49,334 nt of DNA from a virus. The notes below the pieces were generated by a model. The model made no database searches and was not told the origin of the DNA. It worked only from the letters and a program-made list of their open reading frames with translations. The translations under genes were made by a program, and so were the position numbers. This document shows positions 42,034 to 49,334 of this stretch, one piece after another. The stretch covers positions 1-49,334 of the IMG/VR virus record IMGVR_UViG_3300025636_000716. One strand, given 5' to 3'. Each line of letters starts with the position of its first letter. Positions within the stretch are counted from its first letter, which is position 1.

Positions 42034-43184
42034 TTTTTAAACTCCGGTATTAACTCAAACAAGTTTTCATCTCTACTAGCATCTAATGTAGTAGTATAGG
42101 ACAAGAACTTACTGTATTTATCGTGCCAATCTTCTGCATACATATAGTCAATAATACCTTGCACTTTATCCAAATGCAAATATGGTTGCAACTGTTTTGC
42201 TGCCTGGTCTTTTAAATGTTCGGGCAACACTCTAATGTTTAGTTCTTCTGGATGATTGAGAATGTTGAAGTATATTCTATGTCCATACGGCTTAGCCCAT
42301 TCTATTAGTTCATGCAGTCTAAGTATATTGTACATTTGTACTGTGCAGTGTATTTCAATACCCGCGTTAGGCAGTTGTCTAATCTTTTCAAAGTTCTTTA
42401 CAATCGTATCCCATTTACTAGGATGTCTAATATAACGATCTAATGCACCTGTTGCATCTATTGAACAATTAAGTTGTACTCTCTTAAAGTGATGCCAGCG
42501 TTCTAGTAACCATGGAGGCAACTTAACTAAATTAGTATTGTACTTTAACCGAATGTTCTGTGCAGTGCCGTTGACAATAAAGTAATCTAATAATTTCTTC
42601 TGTTCTTTAATAACAGTAGGCTCACCACCAGTTAAGTATATTTCGTCAACAGTGTGCGCAATACTAAACAAGTTCTCCCAAGTCTTTTCGTGCTCAGGCC
42701 AGTCCATACTACTAAGACGTTTGTACTCACTTTCGCTCAGTGCGTCTTCAACTAAGTTCCATTCCTTAACCCACATATTACTTGCATAAGGATTGCACAT
42801 ACGACATTTTAAATTACATAAGTTTCCTAATCGTAAATCAACATACTTTATGTCAAACGGTGCTTCTTCTGTGTATTCTTTATCTTCTGTCCATTTGTTG
42901 TTCCAGCTTTGTCTAGCACTTTTGATGCCAACGTCTTCTTCTCTAAAACAACGCTGACAAATTTTAGGACGTTCGCCTTCTAGCATCTGCTTGCGTATAT
43001 TAGTATATACTTCACTATTCCAGGCTTCTTCTAAATTATCTCGATTTAATTTATAAGGAGTGCCGTCTTCTTTAGTAATAAAGTTTTTTCCTGGAGTGCT
43101 ATTACAGCATACCCGCAAGTTTCCGCTTGCATTAGTTGCAAGGTGCATCCATGGTAAGATACAAAATGTTTTAGACTGAGTCAT
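42030..43184 (-). CDS. Twitch-domain radical SAM protein (a)
   Basis: This 384-residue protein starts FCILPWMHLATNASG with CC at 26-27 and ICQRCF (C76, C79), the N-terminal 'twitch'/SPASM-like cluster domain. The radical SAM site is LGNLCNLKCRMC (C123, C127, C130), followed by YLTGGEPTVIKEQ. It belongs to the same family as the three genes upstream and shares their layout. It overlaps its neighbours. Substrate unknown. Confidence 0.88.
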   Translation of the reverse strand: MTQSKTFCILPWMHLATNASGNLRVCCNSTPGKNFITKEDGTPYKLNRDNLEEAWNSEVYTNIRKQMLEGERPKICQRCFREEDVGIKSARQSWNNKWTEDKEYTEEAPFDIKYVDLRLGNLCNLKCRMCNPYASNMWVKEWNLVEDALSESEYKRLSSMDWPEHEKTWENLFSIAHTVDEIYLTGGEPTVIKEQKKLLDYFIVNGTAQNIRLKYNTNLVKLPPWLLERWHHFKRVQLNCSIDATGALDRYIRHPSKWDTIVKNFEKIRQLPNAGIEIHCTVQMYNILRLHELIEWAKPYGHRIYFNILNHPEELNIRVLPEHLKDQAAKQLQPYLHLDKVQGIIDYMYAEDWHDKYSKFLSYTTTLDASRDENLFELIPEFKK

Positions 43185-44262
43185 ATATCTTAATTCCTAT
43201 ATCATCTAATAAATGCGGAAGCACTATTTTTAAATTTTGGTTTCTTAGTTTATCTAACTTAGCACTATAAGTTATGAACTGTTTATATAATACAAGATCA
43301 ACTGGTGTCTTCATTAATTCAATAACGCTTTTAATTTTAGCATCATCTAGTGTACTTAACTGAGCAAGTATATCATGCTTACTAGATTCGGGAATAACGT
43401 TAACTGCCATATAACCTGGATTGTTAAGTACTATCCAGTTTATTCTTTCACTGAATAATTTTGTAAATTCTGCTACATGATGCACTGTGGTATTTTGAAT
43501 AACATAATTATAAGATAATTTTATGTTTGGCAATGATCTAAATTGTTCTACTTTTTCTAAACATTCATTCCAAGACTGTGTACTATCTCCTCGAACATAT
43601 TCATATACATCATACAAACCGTCGATGCTTACTTGTAAATCAACTTCAATATTAGTAATGGCTGCTGCAAACCAATCTGGAAATAATGTGCCGTTTGTAA
43701 TACAATTAATTTTAATTGTTTTTGTTTTTGATAATTCTTTTAGTTGTTCAAAGAAATACCTCGAGTGTGTGTGCATTAAAGGTTCGCCGCCTTTAAGTTC
43801 AATTGTAATGCGCTTATCAAGTGTTGAGAGAAATGCAATTAATGAATCAATCTGCTTCTCATCTAGCTGAAAACTAGTTAACTCATGTTTAGGAATACCT
43901 AAAGCAATACTGTCACTAAACCAACTTGTGCTGCTATGATGATTACACATTCTACATTTTAAGTTACAATAGTTTCCTAAACTTAAATCTAATAAAAAAT
44001 CATCATCAGTAAATATAGTTTCGTATCGCTGACGACGGCTACTTACGTTATTACTTTCGTCAAAACTACATGACTTACATTCTGCCGTCCATCCCTGTGC
44101 TAAACTATCAGTTAACTTGTCAAAATTTATATCATTGAAATTTTCATAAGTGTCTAATCTACCAAAGTCTCCTCGGTATTTGCAGCACGGACTAACAGTG
44201 CCCACGGCATCAATAGTAATACTATTAGTTGTCGCAAAACATTTAATCATAATATCTAGCAA
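43171..44262 (-). CDS. Twitch-domain radical SAM protein (b)
   Basis: This 363-residue paralogue has the cluster LGNYCNLKCRMC (C99, C103, C106), the N-terminal Cys set (C8, C26-C27, C62, C65) and ELKGGEPLMH. It is the shortest of the four. A second in-frame Met (MIKCFATT) four residues later is an alternative start. It overlaps both neighbours. Substrate unknown. Confidence 0.85.
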   Translation of the reverse strand: MLDIMIKCFATTNSITIDAVGTVSPCCKYRGDFGRLDTYENFNDINFDKLTDSLAQGWTAECKSCSFDESNNVSSRRQRYETIFTDDDFLLDLSLGNYCNLKCRMCNHHSSTSWFSDSIALGIPKHELTSFQLDEKQIDSLIAFLSTLDKRITIELKGGEPLMHTHSRYFFEQLKELSKTKTIKINCITNGTLFPDWFAAAITNIEVDLQVSIDGLYDVYEYVRGDSTQSWNECLEKVEQFRSLPNIKLSYNYVIQNTTVHHVAEFTKLFSERINWIVLNNPGYMAVNVIPESSKHDILAQLSTLDDAKIKSVIELMKTPVDLVLYKQFITYSAKLDKLRNQNLKIVLPHLLDDIGIKIYDSV

Positions 44263-45523
44263 TCTCTAGTGTGTCAAAACTTTGGTTTTTATATGTGTCT
44301 TTTAACCTAGTTACCTTTAAAAATTCATCAGTTATGTCTGCTTGCTGTGGTTGATTAATTTTATTTTTAATATTAGTAAGAAACTTACTAAACATGTTAG
44401 AATTTACAATTGGACAATTGCTTACACAAGGAACATCTTTAGGTTTTAAATCATGAAGACATAAACAATTATTTTCAGTCCACGGAGTTGTTTTTGGATC
44501 AAACTGTTTTTCTAAAGTATCAATCATGTCTAATGCTGCATCTTTAAGATTCTTCGGAACATTTCTTACATCTAAATACGCAGGTGTATCTAACGCAATA
44601 ACATTTATATTAAAATTATATTTTTTAGATAGTTCTACCATATTCTTAATTTCAAGAATGTTGTATGCTTGAAGCGTAAATGTAATTGCAGTAACTATTT
44701 GAGTTGTTTGTAATTCCGATAACTTCTGTAGTTTAGTGTTAACATCATTCCAATTAGCAGGATGTCTTATGTATTCAAACGTATTACCTACACCATCTAT
44801 GCTGCAAATAATATTTACAAATTTAAATTCTTTAAATAATTCAATCCATTCGTCATCTATTAAGGTTACATTTGTTATTATAATTAGATCAATTTTGTTA
44901 GCATAATTATTTTTAACACAATAATCAATGAGTTTTTTTACACTAGGGACCATTAAAGGCTCGCCGCCTGTAAATTTTAAATGGCGTAATCCATTTATAA
45001 TCATATCTTTTATCGTGTCTACAAACTCATCTTGAAGATACCATTTGTTTTGTACAAAGTTTTTTTCGTGTTCATCTAATCCTAAATCAATACCCGTATC
45101 ATTAAGTATCTTTTTAAATTCATTTGCTACACCACTACTACTATAACTACTACACATTCTGCAACTTAAATTACAGTAATTTCCTAGTTTAAGATCAAGT
45201 TCAACTGGGTACAGTTTTGTTGTTTCGATACTGTTTACGAACTTATCCCACATCTTTTGATTTTTATATCTATCAACAAACTGATTCCGTAAACTCGATA
45301 TACCCGCATCTTCTTTTTTCCAACAACTTTTACAAATCTCTGGCCTGCCACCTGATAGCATATCTTTCTTGACACGATCTCTTAAATCATTCCAATGTTC
45401 ACTTAGTCCACCTATAAACTTATCTTTGTCTTGAGTCACCGCGTTACAACATAACCTATTTTTGCCCATTGTGTTTACACATAGGTGATCCCAGACTGCA
45501 GGACAAATTGTATCTAACTTCAT
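44243..45523 (-). CDS. Twitch-domain radical SAM protein (c)
   Basis: This 426-residue paralogue has LGNYCNLSCRMC (C117, C121, C124), the N-terminal Cys set (CPAVWDHLC, LCC, ICKSCW) and KFTGGEPLMVPS. Unlike the others, it has an extra Cys-rich tail (NNCLCLHD, VPCVSNCP, about 365-388) that may bind a further cluster. It is separated from the oxygenase-like gene by an ATG/stop overlap. Confidence 0.87.
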   Translation of the reverse strand: MKLDTICPAVWDHLCVNTMGKNRLCCNAVTQDKDKFIGGLSEHWNDLRDRVKKDMLSGGRPEICKSCWKKEDAGISSLRNQFVDRYKNQKMWDKFVNSIETTKLYPVELDLKLGNYCNLSCRMCSSYSSSGVANEFKKILNDTGIDLGLDEHEKNFVQNKWYLQDEFVDTIKDMIINGLRHLKFTGGEPLMVPSVKKLIDYCVKNNYANKIDLIIITNVTLIDDEWIELFKEFKFVNIICSIDGVGNTFEYIRHPANWNDVNTKLQKLSELQTTQIVTAITFTLQAYNILEIKNMVELSKKYNFNINVIALDTPAYLDVRNVPKNLKDAALDMIDTLEKQFDPKTTPWTENNCLCLHDLKPKDVPCVSNCPIVNSNMFSKFLTNIKNKINQPQQADITDEFLKVTRLKDTYKNQSFDTLEIARYYD

Positions 45524-46395
45524 TTTACTTCTCTAAGAAATGTTAATAATAGTCCCATCTTGGTTGTCCAGTGCTTTTCTTTATAACCTTTATTAGTTGC
45601 ATGTAATTGAACAGCATCAAATACAATAGGTGCACGTGGTTTCCATTCGCATGTTAACTCGGGTGTAAGTCCAGTTAAACGTCTATATGGTGTGTAGTAT
45701 AAATATTTCTCATAATGTTCTTCATCATACTTTTTTGTATTGTCTGTTTGCTTGGAACCGTCTAGTAGATGAAAGTCAATTGTATTGTGATCTGTAACGA
45801 TTGGGTATGTTGTAGCAGTTTCATGGCCTGGTTTCATTCCGTGGTTATAAACGTGTGCAAAGTCTACGTGCCTCTGGTCAAATGCAACCATATGACTTTC
45901 AACATTGTTAGGAGCAGTAAATAATGGAATAATAATGTTGCGCCAAGGTACATATTTTCTACCTTCTTGTTCTATTGGTGTTTTTTCTAAACTTGTTATC
46001 CAATCACTTTCTCTAGTACTATCATTGTGCAACCCATACTGGCTAGGGGTAATAAAGAAGTTTCCGCCAACTACAGGAGAATTTTCTGCACCAGGAACCA
46101 TTTGATTTATTCTGTCTGCAAACTTTTCGTACACACCTTGTAAATTGCCACTAACAAACATTGTACCGTTAGCGTTGTGTCTTACTTTACCGCAACGGCT
46201 AAATGCATAACCATAGATCCATTCTATCTCCTTTTCAGTAAATGCTTCGTCAAATTTTTCAGCATGTTGAAAGTTGTCTGCAATATTTTGCTGCACAGTT
46301 GGATCTTTTAAATTTGCAAGCCAATGTTCATATTCTAATCTATAATTTTTATGATTGTCAATGTCTTCTTGACTGTTAATATTAGATATCATCAA
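45520..46395 (-). CDS. 2OG-Fe(II) oxygenase-like protein
   Basis: This 291-residue protein has GLHNDSTRES (H123, D125), QLHATNKG (H265) and a basic residue near the end (K279, TTKMGLLL). The strand PWRNIIIPLFTAPN is typical of the core. It sits between twitch radical SAM genes and overlaps both. It is longer than the other oxygenase-like genes here. Substrate unknown. Confidence 0.6.
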   Translation of the reverse strand: MMISNINSQEDIDNHKNYRLEYEHWLANLKDPTVQQNIADNFQHAEKFDEAFTEKEIEWIYGYAFSRCGKVRHNANGTMFVSGNLQGVYEKFADRINQMVPGAENSPVVGGNFFITPSQYGLHNDSTRESDWITSLEKTPIEQEGRKYVPWRNIIIPLFTAPNNVESHMVAFDQRHVDFAHVYNHGMKPGHETATTYPIVTDHNTIDFHLLDGSKQTDNTKKYDEEHYEKYLYYTPYRRLTGLTPELTCEWKPRAPIVFDAVQLHATNKGYKEKHWTTKMGLLLTFLREVK

Positions 46396-47794
46396 ATATT
46401 CCTTTCATTTCTGGAAATACACTGCTAAAACTATTATTACGTTGTCTATCACATAATCCTAAAAATTCTTTCATCTCAGGCAACCGTTGGCTCCAGTCTT
46501 CACTTTCCATAAAGCTAAGTATACCATCTAAACGTTTAATACCATACTCAGCACTTCGCCAATCTTCATATGTAACTTTACCTTTGTGCCAACTAGGTAT
46601 TCCAAGTTCCCAGTTTTCTTCCCACCATGGATACCATGCTTCATACTTTGCTCTACACTTTTCTTTAAAATCTTTAGGTAAACTCTTTACATTCAAATAT
46701 GCTGGCCAGTATACAAAGTGTTGACTAATACCGCCTGCGCCGAACGGCCACATGTTAATTTTCTTAAACTTTTGTTCTAGTTTCCATTGAATAAAATCCG
46801 GTAAGTAATACACATTAAGTGCTTGGACTGCACACGCTATAGTAACTTCTACATTATTACTCGTTTGTGTATCAAGTAAATGGAAAACTTCTTCTTGCCT
46901 ACTCCACTCGCTTGGGTAACGAATGTAGTCATTCATCTCATTGATACTATCAATACTATAGTGGAATCGTACTAGTTTAAATTCTTTCCATAGGTCAAAC
47001 AAATCATCACGCCATTCAACTCCATTTGAGTTATAACGCAGTTCTAAGTCTTTTGCATAGCCCATCTTAATAGCATGTTCAAGTATCTCATAATGTTCTT
47101 CGATGATAAGACTTTCACCGCCTGCAAAATATATTTGTTGCATGCTAGGCATTTGTTCATAAAACTGTTTCCAAAACGTAGGGTTTTGTTTATGCCAGTT
47201 GTAGCTACTGCCATTAGTGCTACCTTTATCTTGCCATTGCATAATCTCTTTGAGAGATTCATTCTTTACTTCTGGAAATATCTTTTTATAATCTTTTATC
47301 CAACCACTACTATCATGTGGGCTACACATAACACACGCTAGTTGACACTTAGTACCAAAACGTAAATCAATGTATGCCAAGTTGGGTGGCACTTCCCCGT
47401 CCGGTTGTGTATCAGCAAGGATTTTATCCAAATCAACTCGCTTGCTCCAATAGTGCGTTTCCCATTGTCGTTTACTGCGATGCCCAGCTGCTTCTTCTTT
47501 AAAGCACTTTAAGCAACTGGGAGGTTTCTCACCATTGAGCATCTGTACTCTGACATTTTTCATGTATGTGCTGTTCCATGCTGTCTGGAAATCACTTACA
47601 TTTAAGTTGTTGGGCTTACCGTCATCTGTTTTAAGTATGCCTACTTGGCCGCCGTGTTCTTTGTCATTAGTAGATCCAACGCTACTAGCATTTGCAGTAC
47701 AACATACACGCATACTACCATCAGGTCTTGTACTAAGATGTACCCAGGGCAATAAGCAAAATGTTTCTGATGGATATTTTGATTCATTTGTCAT
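46382..47794 (-). CDS. Twitch-domain radical SAM protein (d)
   Basis: This 470-residue protein is the largest of the four. It has TFCLLPWVHLSTRPDGS, CC (31-32), SCLKCF (C94, C97) and the cluster RFGTKCQLACVMC (C150, C154, C157), then FAGGESLIIEEH. A GATAAATA box on the minus strand lies eight bases before its ATG. It overlaps the oxygenase-like gene downstream. Substrate unknown. Confidence 0.87.
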   Translation of the reverse strand: MTNESKYPSETFCLLPWVHLSTRPDGSMRVCCTANASSVGSTNDKEHGGQVGILKTDDGKPNNLNVSDFQTAWNSTYMKNVRVQMLNGEKPPSCLKCFKEEAAGHRSKRQWETHYWSKRVDLDKILADTQPDGEVPPNLAYIDLRFGTKCQLACVMCSPHDSSGWIKDYKKIFPEVKNESLKEIMQWQDKGSTNGSSYNWHKQNPTFWKQFYEQMPSMQQIYFAGGESLIIEEHYEILEHAIKMGYAKDLELRYNSNGVEWRDDLFDLWKEFKLVRFHYSIDSINEMNDYIRYPSEWSRQEEVFHLLDTQTSNNVEVTIACAVQALNVYYLPDFIQWKLEQKFKKINMWPFGAGGISQHFVYWPAYLNVKSLPKDFKEKCRAKYEAWYPWWEENWELGIPSWHKGKVTYEDWRSAEYGIKRLDGILSFMESEDWSQRLPEMKEFLGLCDRQRNNSFSSVFPEMKGIFDDI

Positions 47795-47802
47795 TATATA
47801 TG

Positions 47803-47810
47803 TATTTATC
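47803..47810 (-). promoter_or_regulatory. GATAAATA late-type promoter box (minus strand)
   Basis: Read on the minus strand it ends eight bases before the ATG at 47794. It may start the downstream twitch radical SAM/oxygenase/SGNH operon. It overlaps the last codons of the preceding gene. Confidence 0.5.
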
Positions 47811-48732
47811 TCTCTGCTAGTTTAAAGTTTAAATCTTTGGTTTGCTCAGTTAGTAAAAATGCTATAAAATTATTTACTAACAGCGTTTCATTACCAAAGT
47901 CGTTATAGACAGTTGCATACTGTGTTATTGTTCTTGTAAAGTTGCTAGAATTTATTACTTCATCAATAATGCTTATATAGCTAGCGGATTCTAAGTAATC
48001 ATAAAAGTCACGGGCATCTTCCCAGGGCCAATCAGTGTTTCCATTTTTATCATAACCTGACCAAACAGGTCGAGGTACAGATGGGTACAACGAAGGAACT
48101 AACTGGTCGCCAAACTGTTGTATACTAGCAGCTATAGTAGATGTTCCTAGTATCTCAATAATATCATTATCAGTCTTAATATGTTTTATTATACGAGCGT
48201 TTGATTTAATGAAATCAAGAGAATATGTGTCAATATTTAATGCACTAATAAATCCCCTTAGGGGCAATCCTAGATACCTTCTAACAAAATTTAAATGATT
48301 GCCTGGATGTGATGCTATACTAAGATCCTTTTCAACTCTCCAACACGGATAATTAAAGGCACCGTGTTGATATAATTCTTTTATTAGTATACAAAATTGA
48401 CCAAATTCTTTAGCTTTAAATACAGGATTATGTCTAGTTTTAAAAAAGTTAAAGTTAAATTCAGTAAGAACACTATCTATTTTTCGACACGACTTTTTAA
48501 ATTTAGAAAAGCTGCCATTATATTTAAAGTTGCGTTGATACGTTAAATAATTACTTTTATCTGGTACTCGAAAATATCCCATCGGGATCATTGCCGGCTT
48601 TATTGGTTCATTTAACTCTACAAAGTAATATTGATGGGTTTTTATAAACTTGCGCCAGGCTTTTTTACCATATAACTTGTTAGACTCATTGTTATTGACA
48701 CCAAGTAAAGCGCCTTGTTTCCAAATATTCAT
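47806..48732 (-). CDS. Unknown phage protein (308 aa)
   Basis: I do not recognise a family. It is a soluble, Phe/Tyr/Lys-rich protein with WRKFIKTHQYYFVELNEP near the start and WSGYDKNGNTDWPWEDARDF in the middle. No membrane helix or obvious catalytic motif is seen. It overlaps the upstream sialate-synthetase-like gene by one base. A role in the same sugar pathway is possible only by position. Confidence 0.75.
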   Translation of the reverse strand: MNIWKQGALLGVNNNESNKLYGKKAWRKFIKTHQYYFVELNEPIKPAMIPMGYFRVPDKSNYLTYQRNFKYNGSFSKFKKSCRKIDSVLTEFNFNFFKTRHNPVFKAKEFGQFCILIKELYQHGAFNYPCWRVEKDLSIASHPGNHLNFVRRYLGLPLRGFISALNIDTYSLDFIKSNARIIKHIKTDNDIIEILGTSTIAASIQQFGDQLVPSLYPSVPRPVWSGYDKNGNTDWPWEDARDFYDYLESASYISIIDEVINSSNFTRTITQYATVYNDFGNETLLVNNFIAFLLTEQTKDLNFKLAER

Positions 48733-49334
48733 TACTTTATTCGACCTTTAAAAGTGTTAATACTTTGTTCTACATAATCAAGTTGCCATGGTGCATCCAA
48801 CTCTTGAAAAACATTTTGTATATAAGGAACTATCTTTTTTCCTAGCCATTCAAACGGTAAGTTATTATCATTATCAAACAATACATTTCTACGCATTACC
48901 CAAAAATTACCGTTACAATAATATATATTACCTGCACTGTTCTTATCGTTAACTTTTGTATCGCTGCGAATTAAGTCTTGATCTATCCAAGTATCTAACA
49001 ATCCATCAATGATTTTATGTGCTCTAAATGGATTAAACATATTCATTTCGCTTACACTTACTACACTATCATTATCGCCTAACATGTCAATTGCTTCATC
49101 TAATGCAGCAGAATCAATTCCAGTAACATTTCCTAATAATAAAACTACAATATCTTGCTTGCCCAAATCTTTTTCAATTTCATTTACGCCGTGACGAATA
49201 GCTTCTAAATGACTACAGTTATCTAAACACAGTTCAGGTGGTCGATTAATAACATTGAAGTTATAATGTTTACTAAGATCCATTATAACAGTGTCATCTG
49301 TGCTACAATACACATGCTGTATTATATTACTACC
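48732..49334 (-). CDS. Acylneuraminate cytidylyltransferase-like protein (CMP-sialate synthetase), 5' end off the window
   Basis: The frame stays open to the window edge (IQHVYCSTDDTVIM), so the N-terminus is cut and internal GTG 49313 is unlikely to be the real start. Recognisable parts are VSTDD-like YCSTDD, NRPPELCLD, VVLLLGNVTG, DSVVSVSEMNMFNPFRA and YYCNGNFWVMRR. These match CMP-sialic acid synthetases, which activate sialic-acid-like sugars with CTP. Which sugar is unknown. It suggests that the cluster decorates a glycan. Confidence 0.7.
   Translation of the reverse strand, partial: GSNIIQHVYCSTDDTVIMDLSKHYNFNVINRPPELCLDNCSHLEAIRHGVNEIEKDLGKQDIVVLLLGNVTGIDSAALDEAIDMLGDNDSVVSVSEMNMFNPFRAHKIIDGLLDTWIDQDLIRSDTKVNDKNSAGNIYYCNGNFWVMRRNVLFDNDNNLPFEWLGKKIVPYIQNVFQELDAPWQLDYVEQSINTFKGRIK

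Noticed and set aside
42061-42125. GATAAATA-like motif on the minus strand within a twitch gene
   Set aside because: It falls in coding sequence (DKYSK codons) far from a start codon and is probably chance.
48732-49313. GTG at 49313 as the true start of the sialate-synthetase-like gene
   Set aside because: The frame stays open to the window edge with family-like residues, so the gene is more likely truncated.

Overview
This window looks like part of a large, AT-rich, T4-like (contractile-tail type) bacteriophage genome, most likely marine. The evidence is a T4-type replication set: family-B DNA polymerase (gp43-like), sliding clamp (gp45-like), RNase H/5'-3' exonuclease, a DsbA-like protein and ThyA. 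It also has tightly packed, often overlapping genes, phage tRNAs, and recurring GATAAATA/TATAAATA boxes resembling T4 late promoters. No capsid or tail structural gene is recognisable here. The host cannot be read directly; a CbtB-like protein, an SbmA/BacA-like transporter and a DUF465-like protein suggest a proteobacterium, possibly an alphaproteobacterium (inference).

Layout. (1) 1-127: a cut-off tRNA and tRNA-Gly(GCC). (2) 160-7634: a CbtB-like mini-protein, then an overlapping operon of radical SAM and 2-oxoglutarate/Fe oxygenase-like genes with an acetyltransferase-like gene, facing a short minus-strand SDR/oxygenase pair. Both sides have a GATAAATA box. (3) 7752-13651: late-type genes, five of which share a short N-terminal tag resembling a T4 capsid-targeting peptide. 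They include an NMN-adenylyltransferase-like enzyme and a multi-GNAT protein. (4) 13661-30178: replication and DNA modification (DsbA-like, polymerase, methylase-like, secreted outer-membrane protein, clamp, TGT/DpdA-like transglycosylase, DUF465, QueD-like, glycosyltransferase, FolE, QueE, RNase H, phosphomannomutase-like), mostly behind near-consensus sigma70 promoters. (5) 30188-32578: a late-type membrane module with a ClpP-fold membrane protein and an SbmA/BacA-like transporter. (6) 32591-40206: small phage genes, a MoxR AAA+ ATPase with a metallopeptidase/VWA partner, HNH endonuclease, sulfotransferase-like, oxygenase-like and ThyA. (7) 40234-49334, minus strand: five radical SAM proteins in total, four of them 'twitch'-type, with an SGNH hydrolase, an oxygenase-like protein and a CMP-sialate-synthetase-like gene that runs off the window.

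How it works together (inference). Two promoter classes divide the genome. Eleven TTGACA-17/18-TATAAT sites drive replication and DNA modification, and eight GATAAATA-type sites precede tagged cargo, membrane genes and the radical SAM/oxygenase clusters. FolE, QueD-like, QueE and the DpdA-like transglycosylase form most of a 7-deazaguanine DNA-modification pathway; no QueC is seen. The nine radical SAM genes (including QueE) and five oxygenase-like genes form a large biosynthetic capacity of unknown product. The surrounding sugar-nucleotide, sulfotransferase and SGNH genes point to glycan or surface modification. No gene-free stretch exceeds about 130 bases; the gaps mostly hold promoters, hairpin terminators and ribosome binding sites.
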